From Delftia acidovorans (GTDB taxonomy: Bacteria; Pseudomonadota; Gammaproteobacteria; Burkholderiales; Burkholderiaceae_C), in the NCBI GenBank assembly GCA_031286585.1, contig JAITUC010000043.1, positions 1-44,056 on the forward strand: DNA of 44,056 nt, in the 5' to 3' direction. The notes beneath the pieces were generated by a model. That model ran no database searches. It saw nothing but the letters and a program-made list of their open reading frames with translations, and was not told where the DNA came from. Of this stretch, positions 7,999-16,299 are shown piece after piece. Made by a program: the position numbers and the translations under genes. Each line of letters starts with the position of its first letter. Position 1 is the first letter of the stretch.

Positions 7999-9591
7999 AT
8001 GCACGAGACATCCCGGCCCACCGCAGGCCACCCCCATTCCCTTCCCATCCCCAATGTCGGCGAACTGGTTGCGCGCAGTTGCAGGGCCCATGGCTCGCAG
8101 CCGGCCGTGACCAGTGCCGCGCGCAGCATCAGCTATGCCGAGCTGGAGCAGCGCTCCAACCGGCTGGCCAATGCGCTGGCGGCACTGGGCCTGGCCCGTG
8201 GCGACCGCGTGGGCATCTACCTGCCCAACTGCGTGGAAATCGTGGAGATCGAGATCGCCTGCTACAAGGCCGGGCTCATCAAGGCCCCCTTCAACGCGCG
8301 GCTGTCGCCGCGCGAAGTGGGCGATATCGCGGCCAACAGCGATGCCACCGTCATCGTGACCACCGCAGCGCGCGCCGAGGCCTTCAAGCCGCACCTGCAG
8401 TCTGCCGACGTGCGCCTGCTGCTGCTGGACGGCCCCGCCGGCGAAAGCTACGAGGCCCTGCTCGCCCGCGCCAGCGACCGCTTCCAGCCCGTGGCCGTGC
8501 AGGAGCATGAGGTGGCCGTGCTGCACTACACCTCGGGTTCCTCCGGCGTGCTCAAGGCCGCCATGCAGACCTTCGGCAACCGCCTGGCCCAGCTGCGCAA
8601 GTTCCTGATGCGCGGCGAGGGCATGCAGGCAGGTCATGTGCTGGGCCTGGTGGGGCCGGTCACTCACGCCTCGGGCATGCAGATGGTGCCGGCGCTGTGC
8701 ACGGGCGCCACCATCCACCTGTTCTCGGGCTTCGAGCCGGGCGCCTTCATGGCCGAGATGCAGGCGCGGCGCGTGACCCATACCTTCATGGTGCCCACCA
8801 TGATCAACATGCTGCTGGCCGAGATCGGCGGCCGCTACCGCCCCCTGCCCGACCTGCTGCGCCTGGGCTACGGCGCAGCGCCCATGGCGCCCGCGCGCAT
8901 CCTGCAGGCCATGGACGTGTTCGGCCCCATCCTGTCCCAGGGCTATGGTGCGGGAGAGACGACCTCGGGCGTCTGCGGTCTGACGGTGCAGGACCACCTG
9001 CAGGCACGCGCGTCGCGGCCCGAGCGGCTGGCATCCTGCGGCCGGCCCTTTCTGGAATCCCTGGTGGAGGTGGTGGACGACGAAGGCCGCCGCGTGCCCG
9101 AGGGTGAGATCGGCGAGATCGTGGTCAGCGGCGCCGATGTCTTCGCAGGCTACTGGCGCGCGCCCGAGCTGACGGCCGAGGTGCTCAAAAACGGCCGCTA
9201 CCACACGGGCGACCTGGCCCGCATGGACGAGCAGGGCTTTGTCTACATCGTGGACCGCAAGAAGGACATGGTCATCAGCGGCGGCTTCAACGTCTATCCG
9301 TCCGAGGTGGAATCCGTGCTCTACGAGCATGCCTCGGTGGCCGATGCCTGCGTGTTCGCCATCCCCGACGACAAATGGGGCGAGGCCGTGGCCGCCCACA
9401 TCGTGCTCAAGCCCGGCCTGGCCGGCGACAGCGCCGCGCTGGACAGCTTCTGCGCCGAGCGCCTGGGCGGCTTCAAGCGCCCGCGCCACATCGAATTCGT
9501 GCAGCAGCTGCCCAAGAACCCCAACGGCAAGGTCATGCGCCGCGCCGTGCAGGCGCCCTACTGGGCCAACCACGAGCGCAAGGTGAACTGA
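7999..9591 (+). CDS. AMP-forming acyl-CoA synthetase (ligase)
   Basis: ANL-superfamily enzyme that activates a carboxylic acid to its CoA thioester through an acyl-adenylate. It has 530 residues. The P-loop reads HYTSGSSGVLKAAMQT (around 177-190), where the usual Pro before the Lys is Leu and the following Gly is Ala. The A5 motif GYGAGETTSG, the hinge region YHTGDLARMDEQGFVYIVDR, the segment KKDMVISGGFNVYPSEVE and the C-terminal catalytic lysine K511 in NPNGKVMRR are intact. The ATG follows AAGGA by 5 nt. It is the first gene of an operon with the dehydrogenase (1-nt gap) and a Bug receptor, so the substrate is probably an imported organic acid. The acid itself cannot be told. Confidence 0.9.
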   Translation: MHETSRPTAGHPHSLPIPNVGELVARSCRAHGSQPAVTSAARSISYAELEQRSNRLANALAALGLARGDRVGIYLPNCVEIVEIEIACYKAGLIKAPFNARLSPREVGDIAANSDATVIVTTAARAEAFKPHLQSADVRLLLLDGPAGESYEALLARASDRFQPVAVQEHEVAVLHYTSGSSGVLKAAMQTFGNRLAQLRKFLMRGEGMQAGHVLGLVGPVTHASGMQMVPALCTGATIHLFSGFEPGAFMAEMQARRVTHTFMVPTMINMLLAEIGGRYRPLPDLLRLGYGAAPMAPARILQAMDVFGPILSQGYGAGETTSGVCGLTVQDHLQARASRPERLASCGRPFLESLVEVVDDEGRRVPEGEIGEIVVSGADVFAGYWRAPELTAEVLKNGRYHTGDLARMDEQGFVYIVDRKKDMVISGGFNVYPSEVESVLYEHASVADACVFAIPDDKWGEAVAAHIVLKPGLAGDSAALDSFCAERLGGFKRPRHIEFVQQLPKNPNGKVMRRAVQAPYWANHERKVN

Positions 9592-9592
9592 G

Positions 9593-10816
9593 ATGAACGC
9601 CAAAGACACACTCCCCGCCGCCAACGCTGCCCTGCTGGAAATGCCTTTTGAAGGCTCCGAGCGCGCAGCCGGCCTGATCGACGCGCTCAACGCCTTCATC
9701 CACCGCGAACTGGCCGACCTCGCCCGCGCGCATGGCGTGGACCATGAAAACAGCGCCTCCACCGAGCTGCTGCGCCAGGTCTGGAAGCTCTCGCATGCGC
9801 GGGGCTTCTACGGCATGACCCTGCCCGAGGCCATGGGCGGCGCCGGCCTGTCCGTGCTCGACCAGGTGCTGGTCAAGGAGGCCATCTACGCCACGGGCTC
9901 GCCCTTCGCGCCCCATGTGCTGGGCGAACTCAGCGGCCCGCCGCGCATAGGCGCGCTTATCCGCAAGGCCACGCCGCTGCAGATGGAGCAGTTCATCCTG
10001 CCCGTGGCGCGCGCCGAGAAATCCATCTGCTTTGCGCTGACCGAGGCCGCAGCAGGCTCGGACGCCGGTGCGCTGGAGACGCGCGCCGTGCTGGAGGGCG
10101 ATCACTATGTGCTGCACGGCCGCAAGCGCTTCATCTCGGGCTCGCCGTTTGCCGACTTCGCCGTGCTCATGGCCTCGACCGCGCCCGAGGGCAGCCCGCA
10201 GCGCGAGATCAGCGCCTTCTTCGTGGACCTGCATGCACCGGGCGTGCAGGTGGTCAGCGGCTACAAGACCATGGCCGGGCAGTCGAGCACGGGCGACATC
10301 GTGCTGGACGGCTGCCGCGTGCCTGCCGCCCAGCTGATCGGCGAGCCGGGCCGGGGCCTGGCCCTGGCGCTGGGCCGCATCACCGTCAACCGCCTGCTGC
10401 ACTGCCCGGCCATGCTGGGCCTGGCCCAGGTGGCGCTGCGCGATGCACGCGACTATGCGCTGGGGCGCCAGCAATTCGGCCGCAGCATTGCCCAGTTCCA
10501 GTCCATACAGCACATGCTGGCCGACATGGCCACCGAATGGATGGCCGCGCGCGCGCTGATGGTGCAGACGGCCCGCGCCATCGACGCCGGCATCGATGCG
10601 CGCGCCCAGGCCTCGATGAGCAAGCTGTTCTGCTCGGAGTCGGCGTTCCGCATTGCCGACCGCGCCGTGCAGATCCATGGCGGCGAAGGCATCGTCCAGG
10701 GCCGGCGCGTGGAATTCCTGTTCCGCATGCTGCGCATGTACCGCGTGCTCACGGGCACCAGCGAGATACAGCGCAACACCATCGCCAAGGAACTGCTGGA
10801 GCGGGCCGGCACCTGA
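9593..10816 (+). CDS. Acyl-CoA dehydrogenase family protein
   Basis: FAD-dependent dehydrogenase that would form an alpha,beta-enoyl-CoA from the product of the preceding ligase. It has 407 residues. FAD and substrate motifs are CFALTEAAAGSDAG, GRKRFISGSPFADF, YALGRQQFGRSIAQFQSIQ and IHGGEGIVQ. The C-terminal segment reads YRVLTGTSEIQRNTIAKEL, so the position that is the catalytic Glu in MCAD/SCAD-type enzymes (YEGT) is Thr. The isovaleryl-CoA-type alternative position (ERL) reads NRL. The catalytic base is therefore not obvious, and the reaction may differ from a standard desaturation. The gene is tightly coupled to the ligase. Confidence 0.88.
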   Translation: MNAKDTLPAANAALLEMPFEGSERAAGLIDALNAFIHRELADLARAHGVDHENSASTELLRQVWKLSHARGFYGMTLPEAMGGAGLSVLDQVLVKEAIYATGSPFAPHVLGELSGPPRIGALIRKATPLQMEQFILPVARAEKSICFALTEAAAGSDAGALETRAVLEGDHYVLHGRKRFISGSPFADFAVLMASTAPEGSPQREISAFFVDLHAPGVQVVSGYKTMAGQSSTGDIVLDGCRVPAAQLIGEPGRGLALALGRITVNRLLHCPAMLGLAQVALRDARDYALGRQQFGRSIAQFQSIQHMLADMATEWMAARALMVQTARAIDAGIDARAQASMSKLFCSESAFRIADRAVQIHGGEGIVQGRRVEFLFRMLRMYRVLTGTSEIQRNTIAKELLERAGT

Positions 10817-10857
10817 GGCTGGCCGGCATGAAAGCGAAAAGACAAGGAGACAACGCC

Positions 10858-11877
10858 ATGCAAGACCTTACATCCCACACGCCGGACCGACGCCGATTCC
10901 TGCGCGCCGCGGGCGCCGCATCGCTTGCCGCAGGCCTGCCCTGGGCCGCCACAGCCGCGGCAGCCACCACGCACGACAGCGCCTGGCCCACGCGCCCCAT
11001 CAAGTGGGTGGTGCCCTACCTGGCGGGCACCAGCCCCGACACAGCCGCGCGCATCGTGGCCGAGGCACTGTCGGCCCAGCTGGGCCAGCCCGTGGTGATC
11101 GACAACCGCGCCGGCGCGGGCGGCAACATCGGCGCACGCCAGGTGGCCAAGGCGCCGGCGGACGGCTACACCCTGCTGTACTCGGGCTCGCCCATGGCCG
11201 CCGCCATGCGCATGTACAAAAGCCCGGGCTACGACGTGTTCAAGGACTTCCGCCATGTGCTGGGCATGTCGCGCTCGGACATCCTGGTCGTCGTGCATGC
11301 CGACTCGGGCATGCGCACGCTGGACGACCTGGCCGCCCGCGCCAAGGCCAGGCCCGGCGCGCTGGACTATGCCTCGGGCGGCGTGGGCACGCCATCGCAC
11401 CTGGGCGTGGAAATGCTGGCCTCCAGCATGGGCCTGCAGGTCAACCATGTGCCCTACAAGGGCGCGTCGGAGCTGGTCAATGCCGTGCTGGGCCAGCAGG
11501 TGGCCTTCGGCGCCCCGCTGTTTTCCGTGGCCTATCCCCAGGTATTGGCCGGCAAGCTGGTGCCGCTGGCCATTGCCGGGCCGCAGCGCAACGGCAAGCT
11601 GCCGCAGGTGCAGACCCTGGCCGAACTGGGCGTGCCCAATGTCAACCTCACGTCCTGGGGCGGCGTGTCCGTGCCGGCCGCCACGCCCGAGCCCATCGTC
11701 CAGCGGCTGCGCACGGCGCTGGAGGAGGTGCTCAGGCAGCCCAGGGTGATTGCCCTGCTGGAGCAGGAGGGCGGCAAGGTCGCCATCACCAGCGCCGAGG
11801 CCTATGCCAAGGGCTTCGAGCGCGAGATCCAGTTCACCCAGTCCATGATGCAGCGCGTGGGCATACAGCCCATCTAG
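10858..11877 (+). CDS. Bug-type (TctC) solute-binding receptor
   Basis: Periplasmic binding protein of the tripartite tricarboxylate transporter receptor family. It has 339 residues; AAGGAGA lies 7 nt before the ATG. The N-terminus DRRRFLRAAGAASLAAGL carries a twin-arginine-like motif followed by a hydrophobic stretch, suggesting Tat export. Family motifs are RPIKWVVPYLAGTSPDTAAR, GQPVVIDNRAGAGGNIGA, KAPADGYTLLYSG and HVPYKGASELVNAVLGQQV. It closes the ligase-dehydrogenase operon, so it probably binds the acid that the operon degrades. No membrane TctA/TctB partners are in the window, as is common for Bug proteins. The ligand is unknown. Confidence 0.92.
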   Translation: MQDLTSHTPDRRRFLRAAGAASLAAGLPWAATAAAATTHDSAWPTRPIKWVVPYLAGTSPDTAARIVAEALSAQLGQPVVIDNRAGAGGNIGARQVAKAPADGYTLLYSGSPMAAAMRMYKSPGYDVFKDFRHVLGMSRSDILVVVHADSGMRTLDDLAARAKARPGALDYASGGVGTPSHLGVEMLASSMGLQVNHVPYKGASELVNAVLGQQVAFGAPLFSVAYPQVLAGKLVPLAIAGPQRNGKLPQVQTLAELGVPNVNLTSWGGVSVPAATPEPIVQRLRTALEEVLRQPRVIALLEQEGGKVAITSAEAYAKGFEREIQFTQSMMQRVGIQPI

Positions 11878-11951
11878 GGGCTGATACTCGGGCTTTGCAC
11901 CGTGGCCGGGCACGGGCATGGCGGGCGGGAATCCTGCCCTGGCGCAATCGC

Positions 11952-11960
11952 TGGGATAAT
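11952..11960 (+). promoter_or_regulatory. Possible extended -10 promoter of the ABC-F gene
   Basis: TGGGATAAT fits an extended -10 element (TGn plus GATAAT) and ends 11 nt before the ATG at 11972. No Shine-Dalgarno sequence separates them, so use of this promoter would give a leader of only a few bases. Confidence 0.35.
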
Positions 11961-11971
11961 CCTGCCCATTC

Positions 11972-14026
11972 ATGATCAGCCTTCGCAACATTACCCTGCG
12001 CCGCGGCACCCGCGTGCTGCTGGACAGCACCTCCGTCTCCATCAACCCCGGTGAAAAAGTCGGCCTTGTCGGACGCAATGGCGCCGGCAAGTCCAGCCTG
12101 TTCGCCCTGCTCAACGGCAGCCTGGCCGAGGACGGTGGAGAGTTCTCCATCCCTTCGCAATGGCGCCTGGGCCAGGTCGCGCAGAACATGCCCGAGACCT
12201 CGGAGACCGCCACCCAGTTCGTGCTGGACGGCGACACGCGCCTGAGCGAGCTCAACGCCCAGCTGGCCGCCGCCGAGGCCAGCGAGGACGGCATGGCCAT
12301 TGCCCATGCCCACGTGGACCTGGCCGACGCCGGCGCGCACGATGCCGTGCCGCGCGCCCAGGCCCTGATCCTGGGCCTGGGCTTCAAGGTCTCCGAGCTG
12401 GAGCACCCCGTCAACAGCTTCTCCGGCGGCTGGCGCATGCGCCTGCAGCTGGCGCGCGCGCTGATGTGCCCCTCCGACCTGCTGCTGCTGGACGAACCCA
12501 CCAACCACTTGGACCTGGACGCCCTGGTCTGGCTGGAAGCCTGGCTCAAGCGCTACCCCGGCACCCTGGTCGTGATCAGCCATGACCGCGAATTCCTGGA
12601 CGCCATCACCAACACCACGCTGCACATAGAAAACGCGCAGGTCACGCGCTATGGCGGCAACTACAGCAAGTTCGAGGAACTGCGCGCCCAGCAGATCCTG
12701 CTGCAGCAGGCCTCGTTCGAGCGCCAGCAGGACAAGATCGCCCACCTGCAGAAGTTCATCGACCGCTTCAAGGCCAAGGCCTCCAAGGCCAAGCAGGCGC
12801 AAAGCCGCGTCAAGCAGATCGAACGCATGGAAAAGGTCGCACCCATGCTGGCCAGCGCCGATTTCACCTTCGAGTTCAAGCCGCCGGCCAACCTGCCCAA
12901 CCCCATGCTGGCCATCACGGACGCGTCCTTCGGCTATGTGGACGACGAAGGCCAGGCCACCACCATCCTGCGCGGCGTCAACCGCTCGGTGCTGGCAGGC
13001 CAGCGCATCGGCATCCTGGGCGCCAACGGCCAGGGCAAGTCCACCCTGGTCAAGACCATTGCGCGCGAGATGAAGGCCCTGGCCGGCACCGTGACCGAAG
13101 GCAAGGGCCTGAACATCGGCTACTTCGCCCAGCAGGAACTGGACGTGCTGCGCCCCGGCGAGAACCCGATGGAGCACATGATCCGCCTGGCGCGGGACAC
13201 CGGCGCCACAGGCCCGCAGGCCCGCGAGCAGGACCTGCGCAGCTACCTGGGCACGTTCAACTTCAGCGGCGACATGGTCAAGCAGGCCGTGGGCAGCATG
13301 AGCGGCGGCGAAAAGGCGCGCCTGGTGCTGGCCATGATCGTCTGGCAGCGCCCCAACCTGCTGCTGCTGGACGAGCCCACCAACCACCTGGACCTGGCCA
13401 CGCGGGAGGCCCTGGCCATGGCGATCAACGACTTCGACGGCACCGTCATGCTGGTCAGCCACGACCGCGCGCTGCTGCGCTCGGTCTGCGAAGACTTCTG
13501 GATGGTCGGGCGCGGCAAGGTCGGCCCCTTCGACGGCGACCTGGACGACTACCAGCGCTACCTGCTGGAAGAATCCCGCCGCCTGCGCGAAGAGGCCCGC
13601 AAGGCCGAACAGGTGGCCGCAGCCACAAGCAAGGCGGCAGCGCAGGCGGAGCCCGCAGCACCTGCAGTGGCGGCCCCCGTGGCTGCTGCGCTGGCCCCGG
13701 CCCCCGCTGCACCGCCCGCGCCGCCGGCCGCCAGTGCTGGAGACCAGCGCGAGCAACGGCGCCTGGCCGCCCTGGCCCGCCAGCAGATGGCCGAGAAGAC
13801 CCGCCCGTTCAAGAAGGAGCTGGAACAGCTGGACAAGCGCCTGCCCCAGCTGCAGGCCGAGCGCACGCGGCTCGAAGGCCTGCTGAGCCAGCCCATCTCG
13901 CCCGCCGACATGGCCGAAACGGGCCGCAGCCTCAAGGCCTGCAACGACGAGATCGACAGCCTGGAAGAGCGCTGGCTGGAACTCAGCGAGCAGATCGAGC
14001 AGCTGTCTGCCGCGATAACCGACTGA
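11972..14026 (+). CDS. ABC-F family ATPase, YheS/EttA-like
   Basis: Soluble twin-ATPase protein of the translation-factor ABC-F family, which acts in the ribosomal E site. It has 684 residues and no membrane segments. Domain 1: Walker A GRNGAGKS (34-41), signature FSGGWRMRLQLARAL and DEPTNHLDLDAL. The linker between the cassettes is a charged helical hairpin (KIAHLQKFIDRFKAKASKAKQ), the P-site tRNA-interaction arm. Domain 2: Walker A GANGQGKST (around 349-357), signature SMSGGEKARLVLA and DEPTNHLDLAT. An Ala/Pro-rich tether (around 545-590) leads to a C-terminal coiled coil (590-684), as in YheS or Uup. YheS is preferred, but the exact subgroup is not certain. Confidence 0.9.
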   Translation: MISLRNITLRRGTRVLLDSTSVSINPGEKVGLVGRNGAGKSSLFALLNGSLAEDGGEFSIPSQWRLGQVAQNMPETSETATQFVLDGDTRLSELNAQLAAAEASEDGMAIAHAHVDLADAGAHDAVPRAQALILGLGFKVSELEHPVNSFSGGWRMRLQLARALMCPSDLLLLDEPTNHLDLDALVWLEAWLKRYPGTLVVISHDREFLDAITNTTLHIENAQVTRYGGNYSKFEELRAQQILLQQASFERQQDKIAHLQKFIDRFKAKASKAKQAQSRVKQIERMEKVAPMLASADFTFEFKPPANLPNPMLAITDASFGYVDDEGQATTILRGVNRSVLAGQRIGILGANGQGKSTLVKTIAREMKALAGTVTEGKGLNIGYFAQQELDVLRPGENPMEHMIRLARDTGATGPQAREQDLRSYLGTFNFSGDMVKQAVGSMSGGEKARLVLAMIVWQRPNLLLLDEPTNHLDLATREALAMAINDFDGTVMLVSHDRALLRSVCEDFWMVGRGKVGPFDGDLDDYQRYLLEESRRLREEARKAEQVAAATSKAAAQAEPAAPAVAAPVAAALAPAPAAPPAPPAASAGDQREQRRLAALARQQMAEKTRPFKKELEQLDKRLPQLQAERTRLEGLLSQPISPADMAETGRSLKACNDEIDSLEERWLELSEQIEQLSAAITD

Positions 14027-14058
14027 TTTTCCGACGGATTCCAGTCGTTCTCGACAAT

Positions 14059-14082
14059 CAGGCGGTCCCATGGGACCGCCTG
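14059..14082. repeat. Perfect 24-bp palindrome after the ABC-F gene
   Basis: The arm CAGGCGGTCCCA (14059-14070) is followed directly by its exact reverse complement (14071-14082). It lies 33 bp after the ABC-F stop. The stem is very stable but no T tract follows. It may be a transcript-end hairpin that needs other factors, or a dyad protein-binding site. Confidence 0.55.
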
Positions 14083-14207
14083 CCACAAGCGTCGTCCCGC
14101 GTGAAGACGGCGCTCCACCTCGGCTGCGCCGAAGTGCGCCCCTGAGGCCCGACCCTCCCCCAACGCTTCCCCCAACCCCGCAGCCAGCGGAGCGCATGGA
14201 TTGTTTG

Positions 14208-14284
14208 ATTCAGGGTTTCTCCTGAATGAAAGATTTCATTCCTAAAAAATAATGAATGAAAGAGACCATTCACTCTCATTCATT
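14208..14284. promoter_or_regulatory. Repeat-rich operator region of the rpiR-aap operon
   Basis: Three nested inverted repeats lie here: ATTCAGG/CCTGAAT (14208-14227), GAATGAAA/TTTCATTC (14224-14241) and AATGAATGA/TCATTCATT (14251-14284). The 11-mer TGAATGAAAGA occurs exactly twice, at 14223 and 14253, spaced 30 bp (about three helical turns). The AT-rich stretch stands out from the GC-rich surroundings. This arrangement directly upstream of, and overlapping, an rpiR start suggests autoregulation by a multimeric repressor (inference). Confidence 0.6.
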
Positions 14285-15245
14285 CATGGAACTCCACCCC
14301 CATCCCGCCGTACAGGAACTGCTGCGCGCCAGCGTCGATGGCTCGCCCGCCGTCGCCCGGGTCGGCCGCTGGATGGCCGCGCATCCGGTGCTGGCCGTCA
14401 CGCTGAGCGCCGAAGAAGTGGCCAATGCCTGCGGCGGCTCCCTGGCCGCCGTCAACCGCTTCGCCAAGCACGCCGGCTACGAAGGCTTTGCCGATTTGCG
14501 CCTGCACCTGGGCCGCCAGCTGCAGCAGGCCCTGGAACCCGTGAACAAGCTGCGCGCGGCACATGGGCCGGAAGCCGCCACGGCAAGCGCTGCGGGCGCG
14601 GTGGGCGCCATGGGCTCGCAGGCTTTCGGGCACGTGCAGCGCAACCTGCAGGCGGCTGCGCAGGCCTGCGACCCCGGCCTGCTCGACCAACTGGCCCAGC
14701 GCATCTGCCGCGCCCGCCGTGTGCTTTTCATGGGGTTCGGCAGTTCCCACCATGTGGCGGCCTTTGGCGCCGACGTGCTGCAACCCTATCTGCAGCAGGT
14801 GGTGGAAGTGACCTCCGCAGGCGGCTCGGAACAGGCGGTACGGCGCATGACAGGGCTGACGGAGCAGGACGTGCTGATCGCCATTTCACTGCCGCGCTAC
14901 TCGCGCGAAGCCGTCGCGCTGACGGCGCACGCACGCCAGCGGGGCGCCCTGACCATCGCCATCACCGACGAGCCCACGAGTCCGCTGGCCCGCGAGGCCG
15001 ACTACACGCTGCTGGCGCCCGCCTCGCATCCCCTGCTGCCTTCATCGCCGATGGCGGCCATGGCCACGGTCGAGGCCCTGGCCACCCAGGTCATCCGCGC
15101 CACTCCCCAGGCCGTGCGCAGCCTGGTCGAACTGTCCGAGTCGGTGCTTCCCTACCTGACTCCGGACGCCGATACCGCTTCGCCGGCGGCAAGCAAGCCG
15201 CAACCCCAGGCCACCCCCCATCCCGCTGGAAAGGATTCACCATGA
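14256..15245 (+). CDS. RpiR/MurR-family transcriptional regulator
   Basis: Regulator with an N-terminal RpiR helix-turn-helix (around residues 20-90; LSAEEVANACGGSLAAVNRF) and a C-terminal SIS domain (around 150-290; VLFMGFGSSHHVAAFGADVL and LIAISLPRYSREAVAL). SIS domains usually bind phosphosugars, but this operon handles amino-acid compounds. It has 329 residues from 14256. A second start at 14286 (MELHPHPAVQEL) gives 319 residues and is equally plausible; neither has a Shine-Dalgarno site. Its TGA overlaps the ATG of the binding-protein gene, so regulator and transporter are translationally coupled. It probably controls this operon through the repeats that overlap its start. Confidence 0.88.
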   Translation: MKETIHSHSFMELHPHPAVQELLRASVDGSPAVARVGRWMAAHPVLAVTLSAEEVANACGGSLAAVNRFAKHAGYEGFADLRLHLGRQLQQALEPVNKLRAAHGPEAATASAAGAVGAMGSQAFGHVQRNLQAAAQACDPGLLDQLAQRICRARRVLFMGFGSSHHVAAFGADVLQPYLQQVVEVTSAGGSEQAVRRMTGLTEQDVLIAISLPRYSREAVALTAHARQRGALTIAITDEPTSPLAREADYTLLAPASHPLLPSSPMAAMATVEALATQVIRATPQAVRSLVELSESVLPYLTPDADTASPAASKPQPQATPHPAGKDSP

Positions 15246-16279
15246 ACACCCCTGCCCGTCTGCGCCTTGCGCTGGCATCGATGGCCGTCCTCCTCACACT
15301 CGCTGCCGCGCCGGCCCACGCTGGCAAGACGCTGGACGGCATCAAGCAGCGCGGCGCCGTGGCCTGCGGCGTGCACACGGGGCGCGCAGGCTTTGCGCTC
15401 GCCGACGGCAGCGGCAACTGGTCCGGGCTGGATGTGGATCTGTGCCGTGCCGTGGCTGCCGCCACCCTGGGCGACGCCAGCAAGGTCAAGTTCATTCCCA
15501 CCAGCGGCCAGACACGCATCACGGCGCTGCAGTCCGGCGAGATCGATCTGCTGGCACGCAACACCACCTGGACCTTCACGCGCGACAACGGCCTCGGCCT
15601 GATGTGGGCGGGCATCAATTTCCACGACGGACAGGGCTTCATGGCCAGGAAGAAGCCCGGCCTGAACAGCGTCAAGCAGCTCTCTGGCGCCACGATCTGC
15701 GTGATCAGCGGTTCCACCACGGAAAAGACCCTGTCGGAGTACTTTCGCGCCCACAAGCTCAACTACAAGGCAGTGGTGTTCGACAATCCCGAAGCAGCCC
15801 TGCAGGCCTTCAGCAGCGGGCGCTGCCAGGCCTATACAGGCGACCTCGGCGCCCTGGCCGTGCTGCGCGGCAAGGAACTGGCCAGCCCCGGCGACTACGT
15901 GATCCTGCCCGAAGTCATCTCCAAGGAGCCGGCCGGCCCGGCCGTGCGCCGCGGTGACGACGAATGGTTCGCCATCGTGCGCTGGACACTCAACGCGATG
16001 ATCGAGGCGGAGGAGCTGGGCATCACCCAGGCGAATGCCGACGAACTCAAGACCCGGTCCGACAGCATCCAGGTCAAGCGCTTCCTGGGCCAGAGCGACG
16101 ACCTGGGCAAGCAACTGGGGCTGGACAAGGAATGGGCGCTGCGCATCGTCAAGGCCGTGGGCAACTATGGCGAGAGCTATGAACGCAACCTGGGCGCCGG
16201 GTCGGGCCTGAACGTGCCGCGCGGCAAGAACGCGCTGTCCACCAAGGGCGGCCTGATGATGTCGCCGCCGATGAACTGA
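15242..16279 (+). CDS. aapJ: General L-amino-acid ABC transporter, periplasmic binding protein (AapJ/BztA-like)
   Basis: Periplasmic receptor of a polar amino-acid ABC importer. It has 345 residues. A Sec signal peptide (MNTPARLRLALASMAVLLTL, then AAAPAHA) is probably cleaved after AHA at residue 27. Typical AapJ segments are LDGIKQRGAVACGVHTG, GFALADGSGNWSGLDVDLCR, FIPTSGQTRITALQSGEIDL, RNTTWTFTRDN and the tail SYERNLGAGSGLNVPRGKN. AAAGGA lies before the ATG, which overlaps the rpiR stop (ATGA). The two permease genes follow. Ligands of the family are glutamate, aspartate and other amino acids; the downstream beta-aspartyl peptidase hints at Asp/Asn-type compounds here (inference). Confidence 0.92.
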   Translation: MNTPARLRLALASMAVLLTLAAAPAHAGKTLDGIKQRGAVACGVHTGRAGFALADGSGNWSGLDVDLCRAVAAATLGDASKVKFIPTSGQTRITALQSGEIDLLARNTTWTFTRDNGLGLMWAGINFHDGQGFMARKKPGLNSVKQLSGATICVISGSTTEKTLSEYFRAHKLNYKAVVFDNPEAALQAFSSGRCQAYTGDLGALAVLRGKELASPGDYVILPEVISKEPAGPAVRRGDDEWFAIVRWTLNAMIEAEELGITQANADELKTRSDSIQVKRFLGQSDDLGKQLGLDKEWALRIVKAVGNYGESYERNLGAGSGLNVPRGKNALSTKGGLMMSPPMN

Positions 16280-16299
16280 CGCGCCGAGGGCACTCTGCC

